Assembly (NCBI RefSeq): GCF_009192945.1
Contig: NZ_NSET01000041.1
Location: forward strand, 1-40,444
Direction of reading: 5' to 3'
Source: Xanthomonas maliensis
Lineage (GTDB): Bacteria; Pseudomonadota; Gammaproteobacteria; Xanthomonadales; Xanthomonadaceae
DNA length: 40,444 bases
Of the stretch, positions 1-8,789 are shown piece by piece. A program made the translations under genes and the position numbers. How positions within the stretch are numbered: position 1 is the first letter of the stretch; every line of letters starts with the position of its first letter. The notes beneath the pieces were generated by a model. That model did no database searches. It was given only the letters and a program-made list of their open reading frames with translations, and was not told the origin of the DNA.

Positions 1-597
1 CCTGACGGCTGCGCAGTCGTTTTGTTAGCTGCTCTACGCCTGCAACGGCGCGCAGACGAGGCCGCAGGCCGGCTGGCTCTGCGAGGCGGTTGCGATATCC
101 CTGCGACTCCGCGTTTGAGACGCGCCACTGGCGACCGGCAGCGCTGGGCGCATGAGCCGACTGCGCCCAGCACCGGGACGCGCCAGAGCCATCGGTACGG
201 ACCGCAGCGCCACAACCCTTGCCGTTTGTGGGCGCCGGGGCGTGTGCGCGTCTGTGGGCAACGCTCCGAGGGCAGGCATGCTGCAAACGCCGATCCACGC
301 TGCTCGGGTTTGTCAGGGACCAGCATGCATCTGGGGCGCTCTCTCGCGAACCCCAGCTGCGGCTGCGGCGATCGTTCGCGACCTTGCTCGTCTTCCCCGC
401 GTAGCACGGCATCATCGCGCGACGCTGCGACGCAGCATTGCTGGGTGTGCGGCTGGTGCCGCGGCAGCGCAACCATCGGCCCGACGCCCGCCTCCGCAAG
501 GGTCCGGGCGGAGACGAAATCGCCACCGCCGCAGACATGCAGGCCGCCATGGCCGGGGCACTTTGCCCAGCGACCGCCAAGCGAGCACACTGCGGAC
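1..597. other. Region without a supportable gene
   Basis: Open frames cross this stretch on both strands, but their translations are Arg/Ala/Pro-rich, lack recognisable motifs and look like G+C-driven open frames. The only structure I can point to is a perfect 10-bp inverted repeat (143-152 and 162-171, 9-base loop) with no T-tract on either side. The promoter of the DUF4124 pair should lie in the last 100 bases, but I see no clear -35/-10 pair. Confidence 0.5.
143..171. repeat. 10-bp perfect hairpin
   Basis: The arms at 143-152 and 162-171 are exact reverse complements around a 9-base loop. No run of T follows on either strand, so a terminator role is not supported. It could be chance in G+C-rich DNA or the end of a transcript from outside the window. 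Confidence 0.3.
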
Positions 598-1368
598 ATG
601 CGCACTTTTCCCATTCTCCTCGTGCTGGCCTGCGCGCTGCCTGCCTCGGCAGCGGACACGGTGGCCAAGCCAGACCCGAACGTGCGGGTCTACCGCTGCG
701 TCAGCAGCACCGGCACCGTCGCCCTGCAGGATGCGCCGTGCAGCAGCGGTCGCCAGCAGGTCCTGGACATGCAACGCCCGCAGGATCCACCACCGCGCCT
801 GCAACGTGTCCAGACGCCGGCGCCGCAGGTGGCACCGCCCCCCGAGCGCGAGGTACGCATCGTCACCGTGCAGCCGCCACAACCGATGTACGAATGCACG
901 ACGGCCGAAGGCATCCGCTATACCAGCGACAGCCCGGAGGGCAATCCACGCTGGGTTCCCACCTGGGGACCGGCCTATGTGGGCAATACCGTCCCGCCAC
1001 CCGCCAGCGGCGGCATCCTGCGGCCACCGCTTCCGGTCAGCCCGCGCCCTGCGGGTGCCGTGGTGCAGGCAACGGGAGGACGTGGCGGCCTGCGCGGGAG
1101 TGCGATCATCAGTAGCAGCAATAGCGGCTACCAACAGGGGTATTACGGCGGCGGCTACGGCGGCGAGGTGATCGTGCCCTATGGCAGCGTGCAGATCCGC
1201 GACGAGTGCCATGTCCTGCCGCCACAGGAAGTCTGCGAACGCCTGGCCGATCGTCGCTGGGAGTTGATCCGCCGTTACAACAGCGCCCTGCAGAGCGAAC
1301 GCACCGAATTGACCCGCGAACAACGTGGCATCGAGGCGCGCCAGCAACGCGATTGTGGCGGCGCATGA
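598..1368 (+). CDS. Secreted DUF4124-type protein A
   Basis: A 256-residue protein of unknown function. The frame is open far upstream; I chose the ATG at 598 because it begins a clean signal peptide (basic start, hydrophobic core, cleavage after ALPASA near residue 18), so the product is probably periplasmic. Residues about 28-45 match the DUF4124 pattern (VYRC...G...LQDAPC), in which an aromatic-x-C and a later PC pair are conserved. A Pro-rich linker follows, then a second related segment (MYECTTAEGIRYTSD), a Gly/Tyr-rich stretch, and a C-terminal helical part bounded by cysteines (CHVLPPQEVC...RDCGG). It overlaps the next gene by 4 bases (ATGA), and that gene encodes a protein of the same layout, so the two are probably co-translated paralogues. 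Family assignment is by pattern only. Confidence 0.75.
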   Translation: MRTFPILLVLACALPASAADTVAKPDPNVRVYRCVSSTGTVALQDAPCSSGRQQVLDMQRPQDPPPRLQRVQTPAPQVAPPPEREVRIVTVQPPQPMYECTTAEGIRYTSDSPEGNPRWVPTWGPAYVGNTVPPPASGGILRPPLPVSPRPAGAVVQATGGRGGLRGSAIISSSNSGYQQGYYGGGYGGEVIVPYGSVQIRDECHVLPPQEVCERLADRRWELIRRYNSALQSERTELTREQRGIEARQQRDCGGA

Positions 1369-2048
1369 GGTGCTTGATGCGGCCGACCCTGCTGCTGGCG
1401 CTGACGCTGAGCAGCCATGCCCTCGCACAGGACGTCACCATCTACCGGTGCACCGATGCACAAGGCGCGCTGACGGTGCAGAACATGCCTTGCCCGAAAG
1501 GCGTGCAGCAGCAGAAGAAACAGATGAGCGCCCCCGCCGCGGTGCCGTTGCCGGCCCCCACCTTGCCATCGTCGCCGCGGACGCCGTCACCATCGCCGGC
1601 GCCGACAGCGGCCACTAGCACCGCGACCACGACCGCGACGACCACGCCCACGGCCGGCACGACGACGGCCAGCCCGCCTGCAGCAACGGTCGATCGCCCC
1701 ACCAGTACGTTGCCGCCACCGCCGCTGTTCGAATGCACCACCCACGACAATGGTCGCTATCTGACCGAGGACAGCACGCCGGCGTCGCGCTGCATGCCGC
1801 TGCAGATGACCGACCTGTCCGGCGGTCCGTCCTCAACGAATGGCGCCGCCTGCGAGGTGGTCACCGACCGGTGCGCGCCGGTCCCGGACGAACGCCTGTG
1901 CGAGGCCTGGCGCCAACGCGCTCAGCAAGCCGAATCCAGCTGGCGCTTCGCAGAACCTGCACAGACCGAGGAACGCAAGCAGCGCTACCAACACCTGCGC
2001 CGGGTCCTGGACGAAACGCGCTGCGCCGCGCCTGCAAGCACGCCGTAA
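1365..2048 (+). CDS. Secreted DUF4124-type protein B
   Basis: A 227-residue protein. The ATG at 1365 overlaps the TGA of the preceding gene (ATGA), suggesting translational coupling; a second ATG at 1377 would give a shorter signal peptide. The hydrophobic N-terminus ends near SSHALAQ, predicting export. Residues about 25-45 repeat the DUF4124 pattern (IYRCTDAQGALTVQNMPC), followed by a low-complexity Pro/Thr/Ser linker at about residues 50-110, a second FECTT segment, and a cysteine-containing charged C-terminus resembling that of the upstream protein. Shared module order with otherwise divergent sequence suggests an old tandem duplication. Function unknown; a role in envelope redox or binding is possible but not shown. 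Confidence 0.75.
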   Translation: MRCLMRPTLLLALTLSSHALAQDVTIYRCTDAQGALTVQNMPCPKGVQQQKKQMSAPAAVPLPAPTLPSSPRTPSPSPAPTAATSTATTTATTTPTAGTTTASPPAATVDRPTSTLPPPPLFECTTHDNGRYLTEDSTPASRCMPLQMTDLSGGPSSTNGAACEVVTDRCAPVPDERLCEAWRQRAQQAESSWRFAEPAQTEERKQRYQHLRRVLDETRCAAPASTP

Positions 2049-2336
2049 GCGGGCACAGTGCTCGCAACTGACTGCACGCGTCCGTCCGGCGCACGCACGC
2101 CTATCGCGTGAATCGATGCCTCGATGCGAAACGCTCGCTCGGGATATGGTCCACGCACCGATTCGCAGCGGCGGCCCGAACCTGCCTGCTTGCGGGATTG
2201 CCAGCAGACCCGCATCGCAGCTCACCTGCCAACTGCCAACTCTTTGCAATCACACCCCCGACGCCGGGCGATCACGCCGATTCAGCGCCATGTTCCTCTA
2301 CGGTCGACTGGCTCGACAGCCCAGAGGAGTGAGTCG

Positions 2337-2957
2337 CTACATCCGGCCCAGGATTTCCGCCTTCTTGGCGTTGAATTCGTCCTGCGTGATCAGCTCGGCA
2401 TCCAGCAACTGCTTCAACTTCGCCAGTGTCTGCAGCGGATCGTCTTGCGGTTGCGCCGGCACAGCGACCGCGTGACCGGCCGAGGCCGGCGCGTGCAGGA
2501 CAACGCCCCCGGCCGACGCGCGCAGCTTTTCCAGTTCAACCTGCTGACGTCGCTCGTAAGCCTGCTCTTCGACCTGCTGTGCATAGCTATAGACCTTACG
2601 CGCCTGCTTCTTCGGCAGACTCTCCAGGCTCAGGATGGCACCGGTGGTGGTACGGCAGGTGAGCGTTGCGCCCAGCATCTGCTCGCTCATGTGGACATCG
2701 TGCACCTCCCGCCAAGGCACATCCTGGAACGACAAGCCCATCAGGCGCGGGCGAACCACGAAGAACCGGCGGTTGGTCAGCACCACGGCAGCCGGGGAGA
2801 CATTGACGACCGGCTTCTTCTGCACGGCGATGTACTCGATCACTTCGTCCTTGGTCAGCAACTCCGACACCTTGGGAAGAATCTTGCGAACCGCGGCTTC
2901 GTCCTGCTCTTCGGCGAGAAACCGTGCAATCTGCTGCATCTCGATGCCCCTGGTCAT
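2337..2957 (-). CDS. PH-like domain protein with SHOCT tail
   Basis: A 206-residue protein, probably cytoplasmic since no signal or membrane segment is seen. The middle (about residues 45-125) is beta-rich and resembles bacterial PH domains of the YokE/bPH type: a VVNVSPAAVVLTNRRFFVV segment, then PW.EVHDV and a TTTGAILSLESLPK strand pattern. The last 34 residues (from DPLQTLAKLKQLLDAELIT) form a typical SHOCT helical hairpin, which in other proteins mediates oligomerisation or binding. A charged helical linker at about 120-150 joins the two. The gene stands alone, facing away from the DUF4124 genes and pointing the same way as the SDR gene 109 bases upstream of it. The in-frame Met at residue 7 is an alternative start. 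Biological role unknown. Confidence 0.75.
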   Translation of the reverse strand: MTRGIEMQQIARFLAEEQDEAAVRKILPKVSELLTKDEVIEYIAVQKKPVVNVSPAAVVLTNRRFFVVRPRLMGLSFQDVPWREVHDVHMSEQMLGATLTCRTTTGAILSLESLPKKQARKVYSYAQQVEEQAYERRQQVELEKLRASAGGVVLHAPASAGHAVAVPAQPQDDPLQTLAKLKQLLDAELITQDEFNAKKAEILGRM

Positions 2958-3066
2958 TCATGAGGAAGCGCTATCACGCTTCGGGTGTCGACCCTAGCTA
3001 TGGCGACAAACCTCGGTCGATGCGGCGGTGCTGACGAACGCGACCGCCTGCCGCACGCGCCTGCCA

Positions 3067-3837
3067 TTAAAACCCGTAGCGCAGGAAACCGCCGTCGACG
3101 GCGATGCACTCACCGGTGACGTAGCTGGCGGCCGGCAGGCACAAAAAGCCCACCGCAGCGGCGACCTCTTCCGGTTCACCGATACGGCGCATCGGCGTGC
3201 GCTCCAGCACCTGCTCGTAATAATCCGGGTCCGACAGCGGGCCAGACGTGCGGCGGGTACGGATGTACCAAGGTGCCACCGCATTGACGCGAATGCCGTC
3301 CTCGGCCCATTCGGCAGCCAGGTTGCGCGTCATCTGATGCAGCGCCGCCTTGGTCATGCCATAGGGCGCGCCGCTGCGCACGTGGGTGATGCCGGAGACG
3401 CTGCCCACGTTGACGATCGCAGAGGCGGCATGGCGGGTCAGCAGCGGGTGAGCGTACCGCGACAGCTCGAAGGCCGAAAACACATTGGTCTCGAAGATCC
3501 CGCGCCACTCGTCCTCGGTGTAATCGATCGCCGCGCGGCTGACGTTGCCACCGGCGTTGTTGATCAGCAGATGCAATCCGTCGGCATGATCCTCTACCCA
3601 ATCGAGAATGGCGCGCCGCTCCTCGTCGTCGGCGACATCGGCCGCCAACCCATGCAGCTCGCGCTCGGGAAACTCTTCGGCCAGCTCATCGCGCGCCTGT
3701 GCCAACGCATCGGCATCGCGCGCCACCATCAGCAGGTCGGCGCCAAAGCCCAGCAGCTCGCGCGCGATGGCCAGGCCGATGCCGGCGCTGGCGCCGGTGA
3801 TCAAGGCGGTCTGTCCGTCCAGCCGCCAACGATGCAT
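3067..3837 (-). CDS. SDR-family oxidoreductase, tropinone reductase-like
   Basis: A 256-residue classical short-chain dehydrogenase/reductase, close to the usual 250. The Rossmann glycine motif TGASAGIG is at residues 14-21, NNAGG at 93-97, the catalytic serine in NVGSVS at 146, and the catalytic Tyr159 and Lys163 in YGMTK. An arginine after strand 2 (VAR, residue 40) favours NADP(H) over NAD(H). The C-terminal GG(F) substrate-loop region is complete. The frame stays open upstream, but the ATG at 3837 puts the first beta strand at the expected distance. The pattern resembles plant tropinone-reductase-like SDRs; the real substrate cannot be read from sequence. It lies alone, divergent from the small lipoprotein gene at 3952. 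Confidence 0.88.
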   Translation of the reverse strand: MHRWRLDGQTALITGASAGIGLAIARELLGFGADLLMVARDADALAQARDELAEEFPERELHGLAADVADDEERRAILDWVEDHADGLHLLINNAGGNVSRAAIDYTEDEWRGIFETNVFSAFELSRYAHPLLTRHAASAIVNVGSVSGITHVRSGAPYGMTKAALHQMTRNLAAEWAEDGIRVNAVAPWYIRTRRTSGPLSDPDYYEQVLERTPMRRIGEPEEVAAAVGFLCLPAASYVTGECIAVDGGFLRYGF

Positions 3838-3951
3838 GGTCACGTCGATGCTCCTCTTCGCCAGATCATGGGAAACCGCACCGCAGCGCAGTTGACGCCC
3901 AGCGTGCGGCACGCGCGCTAGGATAGCGTCACCCGGAGCGAGGTCACGACG

Positions 3952-4167
3952 ATGAAGATGTCTTGGATGCTGGCAGCCAGCCTGGCGTTGACGCTGGGTG
4001 CATGCCAACGGCCACAACCGGCGCCCACCGAACAAAAGCCCGACCCACAGGCCACCGCGCTGCGCGACCATATTCAGGAGCCACTGAACAAGGCGCGCGC
4101 CGTGCAGGCTGCGAGCGACCAAGCGGCCGAAGACCAGCGCAAGGCCATCGACGCGGCGACCCAGTAA
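3952..4167 (+). CDS. Small lipoprotein
   Basis: A 71-residue protein with a short hydrophobic signal sequence ending in the lipobox LTLGAC (Cys at residue 18), so it is predicted to be lipid-anchored. The mature part is Pro/Gln-rich, then a short amphipathic Ala/Gln/Asp helix rich in RAVQAASDQAAEDQRKAID heptad-like spacing, recalling small coiled-coil lipoproteins. A purine-rich GGAG/GAGG stretch lies about 10-15 bases before the ATG at 3952; ATG 3958 is an alternative start. The gene is divergent from the SDR gene with a 114-base spacer. No functional assignment is possible. Confidence 0.7.
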   Translation: MKMSWMLAASLALTLGACQRPQPAPTEQKPDPQATALRDHIQEPLNKARAVQAASDQAAEDQRKAIDAATQ

Positions 4168-4302
4168 TCGCGCAGCGACGCGCTGCCGTCCTGGCGACGC
4201 TGGCGAACGAACCATCGCCGATCGCGATGCCGTCGCCGCCACGAGCGCTGCACGGGCAATGCGCCTGACTGCATCCGCTTGAAAACGTTGCCGCTGTAGA
4301 AA

Positions 4303-4333
4303 CGACAACGCCGGCACAAGGCCGGCGTTGTCG
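4303..4333 (-). terminator. Terminator hairpin after sppA
   Basis: A perfect 13-bp stem (4303-4315 with 4321-4333) around a 5-base loop lies 24 bases downstream of the sppA stop codon. On the minus strand it is followed by TTTCT, a weak T-tract. It could also stop transcripts arriving from the lipoprotein gene on the plus strand. Confidence 0.7.
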
Positions 4334-4357
4334 GCGATGGTGTTGCTGCCGGCCGCG

Positions 4358-6259
4358 TCAGAATCCGCAGAAGCAGTAGGCCAGTGCCTTCACCGGCGGC
4401 TTGCCGGCGCGGCTGTCGTTGACCGCGTCTTCGACGAAGCGCAACTGGCTGTCCACCTGCGGCAGCGAACGCGCCAGCAGCACGCGCGCCACCGGCGACT
4501 CGCCCAACATCCACGCCCCCATGCGGCTGCCGGCAAATCCGCTCATGAATTGCGACCACGGCGTCGCCGGCTTCTCGACGTAACGCACGCGGAAGCCGTC
4601 CTGCGGCAGCTTGGCACGGTTGGCGGCATCGGCCACTGCATCGTGCATGCCGCCGAACGCATCCACCAGACCGCGCTCCTTGGCCTGGGCACCGCTCCAG
4701 ACGCGCCCACGCGCCACCGTATCGATGGCCTGGACCGACTGGTGACGCGCCTGCGCCACCTTGCCAGTGAAGTCGGCATAGCCCTTGTTGATCACGTTCT
4801 GGATCACCTGGCCCGCGGCCGGATCCAGCGGACGGGTGATATCGAACGCGCCGGCGAAGCGGGTCGTGCCCACGCCATCGGTGTGGACGCCGATCTTGTC
4901 CAGTGCGCGGGTCAGGTTGGGCACCATGCCGAAGATGCCGATCGAACCGCTGATGGTGGACGGGTCGGCATAGATGCGATCGGCATTCATGCTGATCCAG
5001 TAGCCACCGGATGCCGCCAGATCGCCCATCGACACCACCACTGGTTTGCCGGCCTGCTTGAGCGCGACCACCTCGCGACGGATCTGCTCGGAGGCGAACA
5101 CTTCGCCACCGGGCGAATCCACCCGCAACACCACCGCCTTGACGTCCTTGTCGTCGCGCGCCTGGCGCAGCAACGCCGCGGTCGATTCACCGCCGATGCG
5201 ACCGGCCGGCTGCTCGCCGCCACTGATCTCGCCGGCGGCCACCACCACCGCCACCTGCGGGCGGCTGTCGATCGGCGAACGCTGCGCCTGCAGCTGGCTC
5301 AGATAGGTGGCGAAATCGACACTGCGGAAACCGCCGTCGGCATCGCTGTCGGCCACACCGCGTTCGGTCAGCAGCGCATCGACTTCTTCGCGCGTCTTCA
5401 GCCCGTCCACCAGCTTCTGTTGCAGGGCGAACTTGGCCAGGTCGCCGCCCGCCGCGGCCACCCCTTCGGGCAAGGTGTCGATGCCGGCGGCCAGCTGCGT
5501 GGCCGTGAGCTTGCGTGCCTTGGCCACGTCGGCCAGGTAGCGCTGCCACACATCGTTCATCCAGAACAGATCCGCTTCCTTGGCGTCGGCCGAGGCCGCA
5601 TCGAGGATGTAAGGCTCGGCGGCGGACTTGTATTCGCCGACGCGGAACAAGTGCACGTCCACGCCCAGCTTGTCCTGCAGACCTTCGCGGAAATACTGGC
5701 GATAACGGCCCAGGCCCTCGAGCAACAGGCTGCCCATCGGGTCCAGGTAGATCTCGTTGGCCTGCGCCGCCAGCAGGTACTGGCCCTGGCTCATGCTTTC
5801 GCTGAAGGCCACGATCTGCTTGCCGGAGGCGCGCAATCCCTGCAACGCGCGCGCCAGCTCCCGTTGCGAGGCGAAGCCGGCCGGCTGCAGCTTGTCCAGG
5901 TTCAATAGCACGCGTTCGATCTTGCGGTCCTTGCCGGCCGCCTCGATCACCCGCACCAGGTCGCGCAGTTGCACTTCCTGCGCGCTTTTGTCGCCGACCG
6001 CCTTGGCCAGCGAGCGGCTGACCGGGTCGGCGCTGAACTGCTCGACCACCGTGCCTTCCGGATCGATGACCAGGGTGGTCCGTGCAGCCAACGGCTTGCT
6101 GCCGTCGCCGTGCGCCAGCGCCACCACGAACACCAGCAGCAACAGGAACAGGAAGCCGAAGAACACCAGGTTGAAGATCAGCCGCCGGGTGAAATTCATC
6201 ACATCCCACAGGCCGACGAAGAAGCTGGCGATGGGGTTGCGACGCACGGGGTGGTTCAT
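4358..6259 (-). CDS. sppA: Signal peptide peptidase SppA, 67-kDa type
   Basis: A 633-residue inner-membrane serine protease that degrades cleaved signal peptides, facing the periplasm. One N-terminal membrane segment (about residues 27-48) anchors it. The protein has the two tandem SppA domains of the long (E. coli-type) form. The general base lysine is Lys211 in GEYKSAAEPYIL and the nucleophile is Ser417 in LAASGGYW, matching the K209/S409 dyad of E. coli SppA. Length agrees with the family (about 618). The start at 6259 gives a short basic cytoplasmic leader (MNHPVRRNP). A MATE exporter gene ends 84 bases upstream on the same strand, so the two may share transcripts, and a hairpin follows the stop. 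Confidence 0.95.
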   Translation of the reverse strand: MNHPVRRNPIASFFVGLWDVMNFTRRLIFNLVFFGFLFLLLLVFVVALAHGDGSKPLAARTTLVIDPEGTVVEQFSADPVSRSLAKAVGDKSAQEVQLRDLVRVIEAAGKDRKIERVLLNLDKLQPAGFASQRELARALQGLRASGKQIVAFSESMSQGQYLLAAQANEIYLDPMGSLLLEGLGRYRQYFREGLQDKLGVDVHLFRVGEYKSAAEPYILDAASADAKEADLFWMNDVWQRYLADVAKARKLTATQLAAGIDTLPEGVAAAGGDLAKFALQQKLVDGLKTREEVDALLTERGVADSDADGGFRSVDFATYLSQLQAQRSPIDSRPQVAVVVAAGEISGGEQPAGRIGGESTAALLRQARDDKDVKAVVLRVDSPGGEVFASEQIRREVVALKQAGKPVVVSMGDLAASGGYWISMNADRIYADPSTISGSIGIFGMVPNLTRALDKIGVHTDGVGTTRFAGAFDITRPLDPAAGQVIQNVINKGYADFTGKVAQARHQSVQAIDTVARGRVWSGAQAKERGLVDAFGGMHDAVADAANRAKLPQDGFRVRYVEKPATPWSQFMSGFAGSRMGAWMLGESPVARVLLARSLPQVDSQLRFVEDAVNDSRAGKPPVKALAYCFCGF

Positions 6260-6343
6260 GGAAAGGCTCCGTCGAGAGACGCTGCGGACAGATGAAGGCG
6301 CCCAGCATACCGGCTGGGCCGTGCAGGCCGCATGCGCTGGAAG

Positions 6344-7720
6344 TCAGGGGGCCACGGCGGCACGCAGGCGCGCATTGGTGTGGCGAAAACGCAGCCCCAT
6401 CATGATCGCAGCGGCCGTCAGGCCCAGGATCAGACCGATCCACATGCCCTGCGGCCCCCAACCCAACCCCAGGCCGAGCCCGGCCCCCAGCGGCATGCCC
6501 AGGCCCCAGTAGGAGAGCATGGCCAGGAACATCGGCACCCGGGTGTCCTTCAGGCCGCGCAGTGCGCCGGCCGACACCACCTGCAGGCCGTCGGGGAATT
6601 GGAAGGTCGCCGCATACAGCAGCAACAGCGATGCCAGCCCGGCCACCGCCAGGTCCTCGGTATACACCCCGACGATGGCGTCATGCCCCAGCAACAGCAC
6701 GCTGGCGGACAGCGCCTGCGTCCCCAGGACGATGGCGTAACCGGCCCAGGTCGCGCGCCGCACGCCCAGCGGATCGCCGCGACCCACCGCATGACCGACC
6801 CGCACCGTGGTGGCTTCGGCGACGCCCATCGGAACCATGAAGCACAGCTGGGCCACATTGATGGCGATCTGGTGCGCGGCGGCCTCGGTGGCGCCGAGCC
6901 GGCCGATCAGCAGTGCGGTGACGATGAACAAGCCCCCTTCCATCAGCACGGTGATGCCGATCGGCAGGCCGGTGCGCAGCAGCTCGCCGATCGCCCGCCG
7001 CCGCGGACCTTCCAGGTGCACGAACAGTTCCAGGTGGGCGAAGCGCCGCGAGCGCCACAGGTACACCGCGAACACGCTGGCCTGGACCCACATGGTGATC
7101 GCCGACGCCATGCCCAGCCCTTGCGCGCCATGCTCGGCGACGCCGAACTTGCCGTAGGTCAATACATAGCCCAACGGCGCCAGCACCAGCAGGCCACCAA
7201 AGCCCAGCAACATGGTCGGCAGCGTCCAGTGCATGCCTTCGCTGAGATAGCGCATGCAGAAGTAGAAGGTCAGCGCCGGCACGCCCCAACGCACCGCGTG
7301 CAGGAACTCGGTCGCGCCGGGCACGATGTCCGGCGCGATGCCGAAGGTGGGCAGCAGCGGCGCCACCAGGGTGAGAAAGCCGAACATCAGTGCGCCCAGC
7401 CCCAACGACAGCCACAGCGCCTGACGGAACAACGGCCCGATCTCGCGCTCGCGACCGCCTCCCAGCAACTGCGACACCGAAGCGGTCAGCGAGATCAAGG
7501 TGCCGATCGGCACCAACATCGGCAGCCACAGCAACGAGGTGCCGACGGTCACCGCCGCCAGCGTGGCGGTGCCGTGATGGCCGGCGATCACGTTGTCGAC
7601 GAAGGAGATCAGTCCGGTGGAGACATGACCGAGCACCAGCGGCAACGCCAGCCAGCCGGTGGCACGCACTTCGGTAGCGAAACCGGGCGTTGCGGCGGAG
7701 GAAACAGAGGAGGCAGACAT
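6344..7720 (-). CDS. MATE-family multidrug/cation exporter, NorM-like
   Basis: A 458-residue integral membrane protein with about 12 predicted hydrophobic segments arranged in two halves, the normal size for MATE proteins. The N-terminal half has the family pattern P.VLGHVSTGLISFVDNVIAGHHGTATLAAVTVG, close to NorM transmembrane helix 1-2, and the C-terminal half repeats it (HQIAINVAQLCFMVPMGVAEATTVRVGHAVGRGD). MATE proteins export cationic drugs and toxins against an H+ or Na+ gradient; the substrate here is unknown. The start ATG at 7720 is the first in frame and gives a short Ser-rich cytoplasmic tail. It lies upstream of sppA on the same strand. Confidence 0.93.
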   Translation of the reverse strand: MSASSVSSAATPGFATEVRATGWLALPLVLGHVSTGLISFVDNVIAGHHGTATLAAVTVGTSLLWLPMLVPIGTLISLTASVSQLLGGGREREIGPLFRQALWLSLGLGALMFGFLTLVAPLLPTFGIAPDIVPGATEFLHAVRWGVPALTFYFCMRYLSEGMHWTLPTMLLGFGGLLVLAPLGYVLTYGKFGVAEHGAQGLGMASAITMWVQASVFAVYLWRSRRFAHLELFVHLEGPRRRAIGELLRTGLPIGITVLMEGGLFIVTALLIGRLGATEAAAHQIAINVAQLCFMVPMGVAEATTVRVGHAVGRGDPLGVRRATWAGYAIVLGTQALSASVLLLGHDAIVGVYTEDLAVAGLASLLLLYAATFQFPDGLQVVSAGALRGLKDTRVPMFLAMLSYWGLGMPLGAGLGLGLGWGPQGMWIGLILGLTAAAIMMGLRFRHTNARLRAAVAP

Positions 7721-8207
7721 ACAGCACCGATCGCCGCGCGGACTGCGGTTGCGTCGGAAGACGCGGGTACCGGGTCGCGCGGGCCGGCTATCTTACCTGC
7801 ACTTCCCGACCGGCTCATGCGCGCGGCGAGCGCGGCCAACGGCGATCTGCACGCACCCTGCCCGTGCGCCGCAACCGCGCATGGTGTCCGGGCAACGACA
7901 CCGCGGATGCTGGCCGGTGGCAACGCGGCACCGTGCTGGACGCCGCTACCGAGACCTCCATCTTCATGGCCGTTGCGGCGATGCGGCGTGTCGACCCGCA
8001 AAGGCGAGCATCGCTGCCGGATACATGGATCGGCATCGCACGGGCCGCAACGATGCCGACGTAGCCCGCGTCGATGTGGCGATGGCAGCGACGGTGACGA
8101 CTGCTGACAGACGACGGACGTGCCGAGCGCCATCGCGGCCATCGCAGCGGGCTGTCGCCACCTCGGTCATGGCTCAGCTGACACCTGACGTTATGCGGCC
8201 GGCACGC
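7721..8207. other. 487-base spacer without a supportable gene
   Basis: Short open frames on both strands read Arg/Ala-rich and have no motif or ribosome site I trust. The right part is transcriptionally downstream of the DUF3106 gene and the left part is the upstream region of the MATE gene on the minus strand. A TAAGAT-like -10 sequence lies on the minus strand roughly 70 bases before the MATE start, with no good -35. I see no clear terminator hairpin for the DUF3106 gene. Confidence 0.45.
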
Positions 8208-8789
8208 TCAGCGCGCGAGTTGGCGCTTCAGCCAGGCACTGCGTGTAGCGGCCGGCTGCGCCACCAGCGCCTCGCGCAGGGCATCGCGCGCCTGTGGCGG
8301 CGTGCGCTGGGCCAGGATGCCCAACTGCTCCAACTGGCCAGCATCCAGGCTGCGTAGCACCGACAGCAGGGCGTCGCGCTGCGCTGGTGGCACGTAGCCC
8401 ACCAAGGGCTGCAGTTGCGGGTAGTAGGCGCCCAATTGCGAGCCGAGCCGCCAGCCGTCGCGATGCAGGCGGTCCAGCGTGTCGAACTGGGTGCGCAGGG
8501 CACGCTGTTGATCTTCGGGCAGCGCCTGCAGCCGCACGCGGGCCTGCCGGAGCACGACACGGTCGGTGGCGGTCAGGCCTTTCCAGGCGGCATAGCGGGC
8601 GCGCAGGTCGGCCTGCTGCGCCGGCGTCAGCGCGTCCCAACGCGCGCGCTGCTGCGCGGCGCTGGGTGGCGGGCGCACGCTCGCGTCGGCAGACGTTGCG
8701 GTCTCTGGCAATGGCGCCGGCAGCGATTGCCCTTGGCTGCTGCCGGCCAGCAGCACCAGCGCCAGCACGGCGGACCTAATTGGCGTCAT
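8208..8789 (-). CDS. DUF3106-family exported protein
   Basis: A 193-residue protein with a signal peptide (residues 1-21, ending near SSQGQS). The mature part is helical and carries the DUF3106 pattern: repeated short segments of the type RWDALTPAQQADLRARYAAWKGLT, followed by LPEDQQRALRTQFDTL and PPAQRDALLSVLRSL. Proteins of this group are probably periplasmic; their function is unknown. The ATG at 8789 overlaps the last 14 bases of the upstream sigma-like gene, so translation is likely coupled. In several betaproteobacteria DUF3106 genes sit next to an ECF sigma gene and a DUF3619 membrane protein gene; here the upstream protein appears to combine both. The C-terminal ending (SAWLKRQLAR) is basic. 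Confidence 0.8.
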   Translation of the reverse strand: MTPIRSAVLALVLLAGSSQGQSLPAPLPETATSADASVRPPPSAAQQRARWDALTPAQQADLRARYAAWKGLTATDRVVLRQARVRLQALPEDQQRALRTQFDTLDRLHRDGWRLGSQLGAYYPQLQPLVGYVPPAQRDALLSVLRSLDAGQLEQLGILAQRTPPQARDALREALVAQPAATRSAWLKRQLAR

